DNA of 64,000 nt from Bacteroidota bacterium. Its GTDB lineage: Bacteria > Bacteroidota > Ignavibacteria > Kapaibacteriales > NICIL-2. Shown piece after piece: positions 1 through 9,200 of this stretch. Location: NCBI GenBank assembly GCA_019695345.1, contig JAIBAE010000002.1, positions 1-64,000 on the forward strand, written 5' to 3'. The position numbers and the translations under genes were made by a program. The notes beneath the pieces were generated by a model. It saw only the letters and a program-made list of their open reading frames with translations. It searched no databases and was not told where the DNA came from. Position 1 is the first letter of the stretch; each line of letters opens with the position of its first letter.

Positions 1-1
1 T

Positions 2-1120
2 TCCGAATCGGTTTCCGAGGGGCATCCCGATAAAGTGTGCGACCAGGTTTCTGATGCCGTGCTTGATGCTGTGTTAAAAGACGACCCCATGAGTCGCGTT
101 GCGTGCGAGTGTTATGCAACAACCGGTATGATTGTAGTTGGTGGCGAGATTACCACAAGCACCTACATTGATTTACCGCAACTTGTGCGTGGTGTTATTC
201 GCGATATAGGATACACAAAAGCAGAATATCGCTTTGATGCGGACTCATGCTCGGTTATTAATGTGATTAACCGCCAATCGCCGGATATTGCGCAAGGTGT
301 TGATACAGGCGGCGCGGGCGACCAAGGTATGATGTTTGGATATGCGTGCGATGAAACCAAAGAGCTTATGCCTGCGGCAATTCAATATGCACACCAGATA
401 GTTCATAAACTTTCTGCTATCCGTAAAAAGAACTTAAAGCTAATGCCATACTTACGCCCCGATGCAAAAAGCCAGGTTACGCTTGAGTATAACGATAAAA
501 ACGAAATTGTTCGTGTTGATGCAGTTGTTGTTTCAACCCAACACGACCCCGGCGTTAAACAAAAAACCATTAAGGAAGATGTAATAGAGAACGCTATTAA
601 AAAAGTAATTCCGGCTAAGTATCTCGATAAAAAAACGAAGTTCCATGTGAACCCAACAGGTAAGTTCGAAATTGGCGGACCACACGGTGATACCGGCTTA
701 ACCGGACGTAAAATTATTGTTGATACCTACGGTGGTAAAGCTCCTCACGGTGGTGGTGCATTCTCCGGAAAAGACCCAACCAAGGTGGACCGCTCTGCGG
801 CGTATGCTGCGCGCCATTTGGCTAAAAACATAGTAGCTGCGGGCATTGCAAAAGAATGTACTATTCAGGTAAGTTATGCCATTGGTGTTGCGCAACCTGT
901 TTCGTTAATGGTAAACACACACGGAACCAGCACTGTTCCGGGTCAGGCAATTGCCGATTTTATTATGAAGAATATCGACATGACGCCAAAAGGAATTATC
1001 ACCCGTTTGGATTTACGCCGCCCTATTTACCGCGCATCGGCTGCGTACGGTCACTTTGGTCGTAATGAATTCCCATGGGAAGCATTAGACCTTGTTGAGA
1101 TGTTCAGAAAACATTTATAA
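2..1120 (+). CDS. metK: S-adenosylmethionine synthetase, 5' end cut by window edge
   Basis: Makes S-adenosylmethionine from ATP and methionine in the cytosol. The frame is open from base 2 and begins [11 protein letters not shown], the usual N-terminal ATP-site motif, so only a few residues are missing. Further family motifs are [12 protein letters not shown] (ATP/methionine site), [20 protein letters not shown] and [19 protein letters not shown] in the central and C-terminal domains. The visible 372 residues match a nearly full-length MetK. No partner gene is visible upstream. A strong rho-independent terminator follows 20 bases after the stop, so the gene probably ends its own transcript. 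Confidence 0.97.
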   Translation, partial: SESVSEGHPDKVCDQVSDAVLDAVLKDDPMSRVACECYATTGMIVVGGEITTSTYIDLPQLVRGVIRDIGYTKAEYRFDADSCSVINVINRQSPDIAQGVDTGGAGDQGMMFGYACDETKELMPAAIQYAHQIVHKLSAIRKKNLKLMPYLRPDAKSQVTLEYNDKNEIVRVDAVVVSTQHDPGVKQKTIKEDVIENAIKKVIPAKYLDKKTKFHVNPTGKFEIGGPHGDTGLTGRKIIVDTYGGKAPHGGGAFSGKDPTKVDRSAAYAARHLAKNIVAAGIAKECTIQVSYAIGVAQPVSLMVNTHGTSTVPGQAIADFIMKNIDMTPKGIITRLDLRRPIYRASAAYGHFGRNEFPWEALDLVEMFRKHL

Positions 1121-1139
1121 TGGAACAATCTTAAAATTC

Positions 1140-1177
1140 AATCCCGCTTTTATTATATGTAAAGGCGGGATTTTTTT
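1140..1177 (+). terminator. Rho-independent terminator of metK
   Basis: A 12-bp stem (AATCCCGC plus four pairs including one T-G) closes a short AT loop at 1140-1172 and is followed by a run of seven T. It sits 20 bp after the metK stop codon. Confidence 0.9.
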
Positions 1178-1179
1178 AT

Positions 1180-1243
1180 GCTATCGCGCCACCGCACCGA
1201 GCGTTATATAACATCAGAGAAATACGGTGCGGGACAGAACCTT
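1180..1243 (+). repeat. R1 dispersed repeat, copy 1
   Basis: R1 is defined here by comparing about 22 copies in this window. It starts TTTGCTATCGC, then two or three variable bases and GACCGCACC, then a variable middle of about 30 bp, then TGCGGGAAAGAACC, and in long copies a tail ending GGTTATCGTG. This copy reads GCTATCGC, CACCGCACCG, GCGGGACAGAACCTTG. It lies 60 bp past the metK stop, in the same orientation as the gene. Confidence 0.75.
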
Positions 1244-1343
1244 GTACAAATAATTATCACGGTAATCGTTACAAAAGAAGGTTGCTCAATCCAACAGAAA
1301 ATGCCATATTGAAAACTGTAATTACCCAACCAAACAATACGCA

Positions 1344-2042
1344 ATGAAAAACCAGCTAAAAAAACTATTTCAATCGTTAGGCATTCTTAATGCAATCCGT
1401 GGTATTCGCAATAGGTTCAAGCCATACGGAGATAACTTCCATATGCGGTTTCCAACCTATGATAGCACTATACAACAGGAACTAACATCAAGGGCACAGC
1501 ATGACTATGTTCGGTATGCGTCTATTGCATTGGCATTGAAGCAAGTACAAACGCAAAACATTCATGGTCACATTGCAGAATGTGGTGTATGGCGAGGCGA
1601 TTTAAGTACATTTCTTATGCAATGCGCACCAACGCGGCGGTTCTATTTGTTTGATACATTCGAAGGATTTCCAAAAGAGCAAATCGAATTAACAGATTCC
1701 CGTTTTCAGGATACAGATGTAGAGTCTGTGCGCGCAAAGTTTCCAAAAAATGTAGATGTTCAAATCTGCAAGGGCATTTTCCCGGACACTGCCAAAGGAT
1801 TGGAGCAAGAACAATTTGCATTTGTTATGATTGACTTTGATATCTACATCCCAACCGTTGCAGCATTAGAATTCTTCTATCCTCGGTTAGCCAAAGGTGG
1901 ATATGTGTTTATCCATGATGTTAACTCTCCGGAAAGCGACCACGCCTGTTATCGTGCAGTTACTGAGTTCCTCCAGAACAAGCCAGAACAATTTATAGAA
2001 ATTCCAGACCTGTGGGGCTCGGTTGTATTCCGGAAAGTATAA
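1344..2042 (+). CDS. TylF/MycF-family class I SAM-dependent O-methyltransferase
   Basis: A 232-aa protein that looks like the TylF (macrocin O-methyltransferase) family, which methylates hydroxyls of sugars in glycans or natural products using SAM. Seen in the sequence: HIAECGVWRGDLS around residues 75-87 as the SAM-binding glycine-rich loop, FYLFDTFEGFP near 100-110, and a metal-binding-type acidic stretch VMIDFDIYIPT followed by GGYVFIHDV. Length fits the family. It stands alone between metK and a T9SS cargo gene, so no pathway partner is visible; in such genomes the family often serves polysaccharide or O-antigen decoration, which is inference here. Confidence 0.85.
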   Translation: MKNQLKKLFQSLGILNAIRGIRNRFKPYGDNFHMRFPTYDSTIQQELTSRAQHDYVRYASIALALKQVQTQNIHGHIAECGVWRGDLSTFLMQCAPTRRFYLFDTFEGFPKEQIELTDSRFQDTDVESVRAKFPKNVDVQICKGIFPDTAKGLEQEQFAFVMIDFDIYIPTVAALEFFYPRLAKGGYVFIHDVNSPESDHACYRAVTEFLQNKPEQFIEIPDLWGSVVFRKV

Positions 2043-2183
2043 CAGCCGTGATATTTTTTAGCTTGTTGGTATATGAGCAGGTAAAATTTATGTTAAATTT
2101 TTTCTCGGATGAAACTTCTATGTAGTGTCGGCTGTTGTTCCGGTAAACCTCGCAGAGATTTTATTCACCAACAACAAATCGCT

Positions 2184-3446
2184 ATGTTTACTACACGTTG
2201 TTTATTAGCTGCTTTAGTACTTACAGGCAGTTTTATGGTATATAGCAACACTACATTCGCACAACCACAGTTGCGGATTTGTGCAATTCGTTACAATCAG
2301 CAAACACAAGTGCGTGATTTTGTGCACTACAATCCCTTTACCGACCAAATCACCAGAAGTGAAGCAATGCCTTTCAACTCGTTTGTGTTTGGCACTTCTA
2401 CACTCAGTTCGCAATCGGGAGTGTATTACATACAAAGTTTAAACAGTGCAGACCAAGGTATAACACGTATAGATGCCGATAACGGAACAGTTCTTGGTTT
2501 TACTCCCATGCCTTCCTTGGATTTTCCTAAAGAAGCAGAGTTTGACTACCAGACCGGCGAGTTATATGGCATTAAAGCAACCCAAACAGGTACAGATAGC
2601 GGTGGATTTTTCCCCGTGTATCTGGTAGAGTTTGTTCGCTTCGACCCTGTTACGTCGCAAACCACAATAATTGACACAATACGAGAGTTTGATAACATCG
2701 TTGTAAATACATCTACGTATAATTCACTTACACGAGAATTTATTGTTGTTGGTATTAACTCGGCAGAGGTGGAAAGACAAGCAAGAATCTACTGGATTGA
2801 TGCTGTTACCGGCAGAATTAATCACCGTTCAAATCCGTTAGATGTTCGTGTTGGCGAGCTACAGTTTGATAACAATAACAACCGGCTTTTAGGAATAGCT
2901 GCAACCGATAACTTTACTTGTTTTCTTGCCGAATATGATTCTTCGGGAATAGCAACACCTATTAGTGCATATCGTTTCTCCGGTTATATAGTTAGTAATA
3001 CAGCATTCGACCAAGAAAGCAGTTTGTATGTTGGGAGATTTTTAGAGCAGAATTCCAATGCTACCCGTACGGTTGTAATTAATACTCTAACAGGTGACGT
3101 TGTTTCGAATATACCATCGGAAGACGCAACAACAGTGATAAACGAATGGGAAATAAACAACGAACGTTTTGCATCGTTGAAGTTTGGTACATCTTCTGTT
3201 ACAGAGGATTCAGAATATCGCTTGCCCATCACAGTTACACCACACCCTGCTACCGGTAACTCCGTTACTTTTCAAACGGAGAAAGCAATAGTATCTGTTG
3301 ATGTATATAACAGCAACGGAATCCAAATGTACTCCGGTCAATCATCAGTTCTTCCCACCAATGACTTACCATCAGGAGTTTATAATGCAGTTATTCATTT
3401 AGAAGATGGTACAACTACAAGACTTCCTGTAGTTGTTATAAGGTAA
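2184..3446 (+). CDS. Secreted T9SS cargo protein of unknown function
   Basis: The chosen start at 2184 gives MFTTRCLLAALVLTG and a signal peptide ending near TTFAQP; the frame is open further upstream to 2109 but that extension is cysteine-rich and breaks the signal peptide. The 420-aa product has a beta-rich, propeller-like body with repeats of the form GxLYGI and GELQFDNNNNRLLGI, then the linker SSVTED and a C-terminal module with TVTPHPATGNSVTF, VDVYNSNG and LPSGVYNAVIHL. That module is a type A T9SS sorting domain, so the protein is probably exported and attached to the cell surface or released. The body was not assigned to a named family. Confidence 0.85.
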   Translation: MFTTRCLLAALVLTGSFMVYSNTTFAQPQLRICAIRYNQQTQVRDFVHYNPFTDQITRSEAMPFNSFVFGTSTLSSQSGVYYIQSLNSADQGITRIDADNGTVLGFTPMPSLDFPKEAEFDYQTGELYGIKATQTGTDSGGFFPVYLVEFVRFDPVTSQTTIIDTIREFDNIVVNTSTYNSLTREFIVVGINSAEVERQARIYWIDAVTGRINHRSNPLDVRVGELQFDNNNNRLLGIAATDNFTCFLAEYDSSGIATPISAYRFSGYIVSNTAFDQESSLYVGRFLEQNSNATRTVVINTLTGDVVSNIPSEDATTVINEWEINNERFASLKFGTSSVTEDSEYRLPITVTPHPATGNSVTFQTEKAIVSVDVYNSNGIQMYSGQSSVLPTNDLPSGVYNAVIHLEDGTTTRLPVVVIR

Positions 3447-3465
3447 ACTGGAATTGTTTTTATAG

Positions 3466-3496
3466 AAAAAGGCAGGTAAATAATACCTGCCTTTTT
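3466..3496. terminator. Bidirectional rho-independent terminator
   Basis: A perfect 12-bp stem, AAAAAGGCAGGT paired with ACCTGCCTTTTT, closes a 7-base loop 19 bp after the stop of the T9SS cargo gene. The A-tract and T-tract make it usable from either strand. Confidence 0.9.
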
Positions 3497-3550
3497 GTTT
3501 TATAAGCAGAAAGAGTTGTATTTTTTCCTGTAAGTTTATTGATATTAGAG

Positions 3551-3613
3551 ATTCTTTCCCGCAGGAAGACATCGTGTATACAACAACATTCGGCGCGGAC
3601 AGGGCGATAGCAA
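3551..3613 (-). repeat. R1 dispersed repeat, copy 2
   Basis: Reverse-orientation copy: TTCTTTCCCGCAGG at one end and GCGCGGACAGGGCGATAGCAAAA at the other. It lies between two co-directional cargo genes and opposes them. Confidence 0.7.
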
Positions 3614-3708
3614 AAATACTACCCCTTTAAACCTAAGTAATTGAATGTGAGTTCTTACCCGCAAGTGCACTTCATTATTTTTCCCATTACAATACAGAAA
3701 GGACTACT

Positions 3709-4935
3709 ATGAGAGTAGCAGTTATACTATTGTTTGTGTGTTTGGTATGGAGTGAAATGGCTGCACAGCGAAACTGCGAGAACGATTCAACAGGACTTAT
3801 TCCACTAGTAGATTTACAAGGTAAACAATGGCGTGGGTTTACCGGAGGTTTGTATTACAACGGTCTTAACACACGTCCGGCAGACCACAAAAACAAAGCG
3901 TTACAACAAGCGGCAGCAATTAAACCATTAGATGGAAATGGTATGCAATCGGCAACCGGAAAAATTGTGTGGATTGGAGTAGGTGCATCCAACCCGCGCA
4001 CAGAGTTTTTGCGCTTTAGTAATCAGATAGATACAATGGGCAAAAAGAATCCTGCCTTGAAGCTCATCAACACGTGTATTGGCGGACAGGGAATCCAGAA
4101 GATGAATGTTGCAACCGACAACTACTGGAAACAAGCGGAAAAACAATTAGCAGATTCCGGACTTACAAACAAACAAGTGCAAATTGCCTGGATAGAAACC
4201 GACAACACCCAAACAGCAGATACAACATTCCCCAAAGCCGCAGAAACATTACGCGATGAATTCCGAACACTGTTACAAACAATGCGTACGTTATATCCAA
4301 ACCTAAAACTCTGCTACATTACTGCTCGTGCATATAGCGGATTTGTTGACCTTGATGCAGGTGCAACTGTTGGCAGAGGGTTGTTACATCCTCGCGATTA
4401 CTACAACGGGTGGTCTATCAAAATGTTAATTGAAAAACAAATGAACGGCGACGCAGAGTACGCATTTGAAGGAGCTTTGGCAACCATTCCGTTTATAACG
4501 TGGGGTTCGTACCATTGGACAGATGGTTCCAAACAACGGAACGACGGTTTTAGCATACAATGTTCCACCGATGTAGGTGGTGACGGCTTGCATCTTTCCG
4601 AAGCCGGTGAAGTAAAAATGGGGGCACAAATGTTTGCATATTTCACTACCGATGAAACAACAGCACCTTGGTTGTATAAACAAAACACAAGCTCGGTTAC
4701 TGAAGATGAGCATACCACACTTGCACTACACATTACACCGCAACCGGCAACTGAGAATCTTACCCTAAACAACATTCAGGTTGGTGTTCCAATCCGCATA
4801 ACAGATATACTTGGCAATACAATTTGGAGCGGAGTATCACAGCCACAACAAATTGTACCAACGCAGACATGGTCAAGCGGGATGTATATTCTGCAATACG
4901 GCGTGCACGCCCAACCTTTCTGCGTGCAACATTAG
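3709..4935 (+). CDS. Secreted SGNH/GDSL-like hydrolase with T9SS sorting domain
   Basis: A 408-aa protein with a signal peptide (MRVAVILLFVCLVWSEMAAQ). The body shows an SGNH-like layout: IVWIGVGASNPRTEF around residues 85-100 could be block I with Ser, NTCIGGQGI near 124 resembles the Gly/Asn oxyanion blocks, and GDGLHLSEAGEVKMG near 290 carries the Asp and His of block V. Such enzymes cleave esters of carbohydrates or lipids; the substrate cannot be read. The C-terminus has SSVTEDE, ITPQPATENLTL and TWSSGMYILQ, a type A T9SS domain. The classical GDS triplet is replaced by GAS, so the enzyme call is moderate. Confidence 0.7.
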   Translation: MRVAVILLFVCLVWSEMAAQRNCENDSTGLIPLVDLQGKQWRGFTGGLYYNGLNTRPADHKNKALQQAAAIKPLDGNGMQSATGKIVWIGVGASNPRTEFLRFSNQIDTMGKKNPALKLINTCIGGQGIQKMNVATDNYWKQAEKQLADSGLTNKQVQIAWIETDNTQTADTTFPKAAETLRDEFRTLLQTMRTLYPNLKLCYITARAYSGFVDLDAGATVGRGLLHPRDYYNGWSIKMLIEKQMNGDAEYAFEGALATIPFITWGSYHWTDGSKQRNDGFSIQCSTDVGGDGLHLSEAGEVKMGAQMFAYFTTDETTAPWLYKQNTSSVTEDEHTTLALHITPQPATENLTLNNIQVGVPIRITDILGNTIWSGVSQPQQIVPTQTWSSGMYILQYGVHAQPFCVQH

Positions 4936-4943
4936 TGTAATAC

Positions 4944-5010
4944 TTTGCTATCGCCAGACCGCACCGCGCCTTGCAGCACTTGCAGGGCGTTTGTGTTTGC
5001 GGGAAAAATC
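4944..5010 (+). repeat. R1 dispersed repeat, copy 3
   Basis: Starts 9 bp after the stop codon of the SGNH-like gene and runs in its direction. Bases 4944-5001 are identical, 58 of 58, to R1 copy 4 at 8544-8601. The middle holds a hairpin, CGCCTTGCAG against TTGCAGGGCG. Confidence 0.85.
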
Positions 5011-5283
5011 AGTTAACCATCCTTACAACAACTGAATCGGTTTACATCTATATTTTTACTATCTACTACTTACCACATTTCTTATAAACCCCAATTACAC
5101 TACTCCAAACTAGCATTGTTAACTATGAATACAAGCTAAGAATTGAACATACTCATCAGTATATTAAACATTTATCTCTTCCTTTCTGGAAATTTCGTAA
5201 TTTTTGATACATACAGTTGCTATTGTTCAGATTGGAACCAATTGTATCTATTCATATTGTATCAATCAACTCCAGTTAAAATA
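5011..5283. other. Rest of a 348-bp gene-free gap
   Basis: Between R1 copy 3 and the chosen DUF1800 start the DNA is AT-rich. The DUF1800 frame stays open upstream to 5143, encoding a hydrophobic cysteine-rich stretch that is not conserved-looking. No clear promoter box or RNA was identified. Confidence 0.4.
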
Positions 5284-6876
5284 ATGAGCACTTACTTAGA
5301 ACCATATTCGGGAACATGGTCTCGCGCCGAGGCCGCTCATTTAGGTCGCAGACTATTGTTTGGTGTTACCAGAGAAAATATTACCATGCTAAGTAATATG
5401 ACAATGGAACAAGCGGTTGACTCATTATTACAACTTTCATTACGTCCGGCAGATCCACCTGCCTATATTACCTTAGGAAACGTTTTTGAAGGAATGACAT
5501 GGGTTAATTCGCAATACGAAGAACGGTTTGATCCGGAATGGTTGTGGATGTTACAGTCTTGGTGGATTGGAGAAATATTATACCAATCAGTTGGCAAAGC
5601 ACCTACCATAACAGAAAAAATGACAATGTTCTGGCATAATCATTTTGCAACAGAAGCAAGCACTGTTAAAGATGCCCGTTATACATACAAGCAAAACGCA
5701 TTATTTCGCCAACATGCACTTGGAAACTTTAAGGACTTAGTAAAAGCTGTTACTCTTGACCCAGCCATGTTAAGATTTTTAAATGGTTCGGATAATATCA
5801 AAGCCAGTCCAAATGAGAATTATGCACGAGAACTTCAAGAGCTATTTACAATTGGAAAAGGTACTTCCGGCTCCACAACCACATATACAGAAGGGGATAT
5901 TAAGCAAGCAGCACGTATACTAACCGGATGGAGTGACAAGAATAATCCAATTTCAGTTGTATTCAATTCTGCAAACCATGATTCAGGTGACAAACAGTTT
6001 TCAGACCGTTACGGAAACACAGTCATAAAAGGAGGTAGCACCGAAGCGGATGCAAGAAGAGAACTGGATGATTTACTTACAATGATTTTTAATCAGGAAG
6101 AAACAGCAAGATATTTTGTACGTAAACTATATATATGGTTTGTGGATTATACCATTGATAGTGCAATCGAACAGAATATTATCATCCCTTTGGCAAACAT
6201 TTTAAGAAATAATAATTTTAATATCAAACCTGTCCTTGAAACATTGTTTAAGAGTACGCACTTTTATGACGAATCTATTCGGGGTAGCATTATAAAAAAC
6301 CCAATAGATTTTCTTTTGGGCACTATCCGCACATTCCCTTCCGATAGATTTTACCCATTGGCTTCTGCGTCCAAAGAACGATATTCTGCATGGAGAACTT
6401 TACAGCGCACATTAATGGACATACAGTTAGATATTTTAAATCCGCCTAATGTTGCGGGTTGGCCGGCATATTGGCAAAAGCCTTATTATTATCAACTGTG
6501 GGTAAACTCGGCAACCCTACAAAAAAGAACTCGCTTTTTAACAGAAGTCATTATCAACGGATATGTATTAGATGAAAACATCGGAACTGCATTTTTGGAT
6601 GTAGTGCAGGTTGCAAAACAATCAGCCACTCCCGATGATATCAACGTAATAATTAACGATTGGTGTGAATTAGCATACCCCTTACCAACATCCGATGAAA
6701 TAAAAAAAGAACTAAAGAAAGTTGTACTTAACGATTTACCCGATTATGAATGGACTGTTGAATGGAATGATTATATCAACAACCCCGGCAATTTAACTAA
6801 ACTAAAAGTAGTGGAAGATAAGCTACGTACTTTACTTCACTACATGGTATCAAAAGCAGAGTTTCAACTATCATAA
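5284..6876 (+). CDS. DUF1800 family protein
   Basis: The start at 5284 gives MSTYLEPYSGTWSRAEAAHLGRR, where AAHLGRRLLFG is the typical N-terminal DUF1800 motif; 530 aa is a normal length. Other family marks are MTMFWHNHFAT, ENYARELQELFTIG, ARILTGW and NPPNVAGWPAYW. DUF1800 proteins are almost always encoded beside a DUF1501 protein, as here with a 54-bp gap, and are thought to be exported; their biochemical role is not established. No signal peptide is visible from this start, whereas the upstream extension is hydrophobic, so a longer start cannot be excluded. Confidence 0.88.
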   Translation: MSTYLEPYSGTWSRAEAAHLGRRLLFGVTRENITMLSNMTMEQAVDSLLQLSLRPADPPAYITLGNVFEGMTWVNSQYEERFDPEWLWMLQSWWIGEILYQSVGKAPTITEKMTMFWHNHFATEASTVKDARYTYKQNALFRQHALGNFKDLVKAVTLDPAMLRFLNGSDNIKASPNENYARELQELFTIGKGTSGSTTTYTEGDIKQAARILTGWSDKNNPISVVFNSANHDSGDKQFSDRYGNTVIKGGSTEADARRELDDLLTMIFNQEETARYFVRKLYIWFVDYTIDSAIEQNIIIPLANILRNNNFNIKPVLETLFKSTHFYDESIRGSIIKNPIDFLLGTIRTFPSDRFYPLASASKERYSAWRTLQRTLMDIQLDILNPPNVAGWPAYWQKPYYYQLWVNSATLQKRTRFLTEVIINGYVLDENIGTAFLDVVQVAKQSATPDDINVIINDWCELAYPLPTSDEIKKELKKVVLNDLPDYEWTVEWNDYINNPGNLTKLKVVEDKLRTLLHYMVSKAEFQLS

Positions 6877-6930
6877 TCTACATAACAGAACTATTTAATA
6901 CTGTAAGCAAATGTATTCACGGAGTTGCCA

Positions 6931-8517
6931 ATGAAAAGAAGAGATTTTATCAATACCTTAGGTACGGGTGCTATACTGCCTTTTATGCTCCAAGGATTAC
7001 AAGTACGTGCATTTGGCCAACAATCGCCGTTACTTAATATGCTTGCAGATGTTGCATGCGAAGACAGAATCCTTGTGATGGTACAATTAGTTGGTGGTAA
7101 TGATGGATTAAATACCGTAATACCTCTCGATCAATATGCAAATTATAAAGCAGCACGTCCAAACCTTGCAATAGATGAAACTACTGCACTCAAACTAACT
7201 GACGCAACTGCATTACACCCTAACCTAACCGGTATTCACAAGCTTTACAAAGATGGACTTGTAAACATAATACAAAATGTTGGGTATCCCGGTCAAGACT
7301 TATCACATTTCCGTTCAACTGATATATGGTTAACTGCATCAGATTCCGATAAGGTTATTTCATCGGGGTGGTTGGGCAGATGGTTAGACACCCAATACCC
7401 GGGTTTCCCAAAAGGATACCCCAATACAACAATGGCTCATCCTGTAGCTATACAGATTGGCAACGTTATCTCAACATCGTTAGCATCAACTACAGCAAAC
7501 ACCGGTTTGGCATTTAACGATCCCAAGAACTTTTCTAATATTAATAACTACGGTGTTGGTTCTGCATCTAATACCCGATTTCAATATCAACTTTCTTATA
7601 TACGAGAAACCGGATTACAAATTCAGAACTTTGCAAAACCGGTAATGGATGCTGCTAATAAGGTTGCTAATAAATCCTTGCTGTATCCGGCAAAAAATAA
7701 AAACCAACTTGCCGACCAACTAAAAATTGTAGCACAGTTAATTGCTGGTGGTTTAAAAACAAGGGTGTACATCGTTACCCAAACGGGATATGATACACAC
7801 GCAAGCCAAAACACTGCTAAACCCGGAAGTCCATTTGCACACCCGGTTCTGTTGCAACAATTATCCGAAGCTATTAGCGCATTTCAAGACGATATAACTT
7901 TGCTTGGTGTACACGAAAAAGTAGTTGGGATGACATTTAGTGAGTTTGGAAGAAGGATTAAAGAAAATGCAAATATTGGAACAGACCACGGCGTGGCTGC
8001 TCCGTTATTTGTTTTTGGTAGCAATATACAAAGCGGAATAGTGGGTACCAATCCTATACTCCCAAGTGGTGGTGACATCACGTTCGAAGATAACATTGCA
8101 ATGAAATATGATTTCCGCTCTATATATGCATCAATTTTAAAGGATTGGTTCTGTGTTCCAAACAACGATATAAAAGACATCCTATATCATGAATTTCCTA
8201 TTCTGCCAATCATTAAAGGTAGTACAACTTCATCGGTACACAATAAACAAGTTAATAGCTCTACTACGTTATTGGTAAGCACCCCTAATTATACAACCGA
8301 TTCTGTAGTAATAACATTTTACTCCGATGGATTACCGTTAAAACTTTCTCTTTTTGATAGTACAGGGCGGGAAGTGGAAGTACTGGTACAAAATACTCTT
8401 CCAGTTGGCGAGCATAGTATTGCATATAATTTTTCAGGGCTAAGTAATGGAAAATATTATTTACAAATCCAAACATCACGAACACAGAATACAACACCGA
8501 TTATAATTGCACGATGA
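6931..8517 (+). CDS. DUF1501 family secreted protein with T9SS sorting domain
   Basis: Second gene of the DUF1800/DUF1501 operon. The ATG at 6931 has GGAG seven bases upstream and gives KRRDFINTLGTGAILPF, a twin-arginine-like signal. The body has family motifs LVGGNDGLNTVIPL, DLSHFRSTDIW, SSGWLGRWLD, TQTGYDTHASQ and TFSEFGRRIKEN followed by GTDHGVAAPLFVFG; these Asp/His residues resemble the sulfatase/alkaline phosphatase-like fold assigned to DUF1501. The last 90 residues (PLKLSLFDSTGREV, LSNGKYYLQIQT) are a T9SS domain. A surface-attached role with DUF1800 is inferred from context. Confidence 0.9.
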   Translation: MKRRDFINTLGTGAILPFMLQGLQVRAFGQQSPLLNMLADVACEDRILVMVQLVGGNDGLNTVIPLDQYANYKAARPNLAIDETTALKLTDATALHPNLTGIHKLYKDGLVNIIQNVGYPGQDLSHFRSTDIWLTASDSDKVISSGWLGRWLDTQYPGFPKGYPNTTMAHPVAIQIGNVISTSLASTTANTGLAFNDPKNFSNINNYGVGSASNTRFQYQLSYIRETGLQIQNFAKPVMDAANKVANKSLLYPAKNKNQLADQLKIVAQLIAGGLKTRVYIVTQTGYDTHASQNTAKPGSPFAHPVLLQQLSEAISAFQDDITLLGVHEKVVGMTFSEFGRRIKENANIGTDHGVAAPLFVFGSNIQSGIVGTNPILPSGGDITFEDNIAMKYDFRSIYASILKDWFCVPNNDIKDILYHEFPILPIIKGSTTSSVHNKQVNSSTTLLVSTPNYTTDSVVITFYSDGLPLKLSLFDSTGREVEVLVQNTLPVGEHSIAYNFSGLSNGKYYLQIQTSRTQNTTPIIIAR

Positions 8518-8543
8518 TAGAGTAACTCTGTATTTATATTTCT

Positions 8544-8610
8544 TTTGCTATCGCCAGACCGCACCGCGCCTTGCAGCACTTGCAGGGCGTTTGTGTTTGC
8601 GTGAGAAATC
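8544..8610 (+). repeat. R1 dispersed repeat, copy 4
   Basis: Starts 26 bp after the DUF1501 stop, same direction, and is 58/58 identical to copy 3. The two copies thus bracket the DUF1800/DUF1501 operon as direct repeats about 3.6 kb apart. Confidence 0.85.
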
Positions 8611-8684
8611 CTTTTGGTCCCGGCATACTGACTTGCAATATATATAACAAACATCATGATTTAATGCAACTACTTCACAATACA

Positions 8685-9182
8685 TCATTCAGTGCCTGAT
8701 ACTTGAAGATGCTCAATAAATCTCTCAATTTGCCTTCTGTGTCGCAGGATGTGAACTATTGCATGTTCCATGAGTTGTTCGTAATCATATAATTGTCCCC
8801 AATATGCCTGTATCTTTTTTTCGGGATTGTATTCATCCATTTCATATTCGGCAATATCATTAAACAATGTTACCGTATCATTATACATGGTATGTAGTGC
8901 TGCAATATATTCTGTACTGTCGGTAAAATATACTTTGTCAGGTAAGGGGGTTTCTGTACCTCTGTGTGTTTTGATAAATCCTACATACATCTGGCCGCAA
9001 GCAACTACATGCGTTAAAATCGCTTGTAAAGAAATACAGTTTGGATTCAATGTACTCTTGTCAACAACGGTAGTTAACTGTTCAGTTGTAAGGTAAGATA
9101 TTGTTAATTCTAAATCGTTGATTGCTCTGCGGTATTCATACAGTAACACACCTATTTTACCGCCGCGTTCTGTTGCTATCAT
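8685..9182 (-). CDS. DinB-like four-helix-bundle protein
   Basis: A 165-aa protein with the DinB/YfiT layout: a first helix region RAINDLELTISYL, a mid-chain histidine in SLQAILTHVVACGQMY and a C-terminal pair in LMEHAIVHILRHRRQIERF. In this family three histidines bind a divalent metal, and members act as thiol transferases or have unknown roles. The gene follows the GlxA-type regulator with an 18-bp gap on the same strand, so the two are probably co-transcribed; the regulator may control this enzyme. Confidence 0.82.
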   Translation of the reverse strand: MIATERGGKIGVLLYEYRRAINDLELTISYLTTEQLTTVVDKSTLNPNCISLQAILTHVVACGQMYVGFIKTHRGTETPLPDKVYFTDSTEYIAALHTMYNDTVTLFNDIAEYEMDEYNPEKKIQAYWGQLYDYEQLMEHAIVHILRHRRQIERFIEHLQVSGTE

Positions 9183-9200
9183 AATTAACCTTTTCTTGTA

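Noticed and set aside
4944-5010. R1 as a rho-independent terminator
   Set aside because: The hairpin in the middle is not followed by a T-tract, and many copies lack a hairpin or lie upstream of genes.
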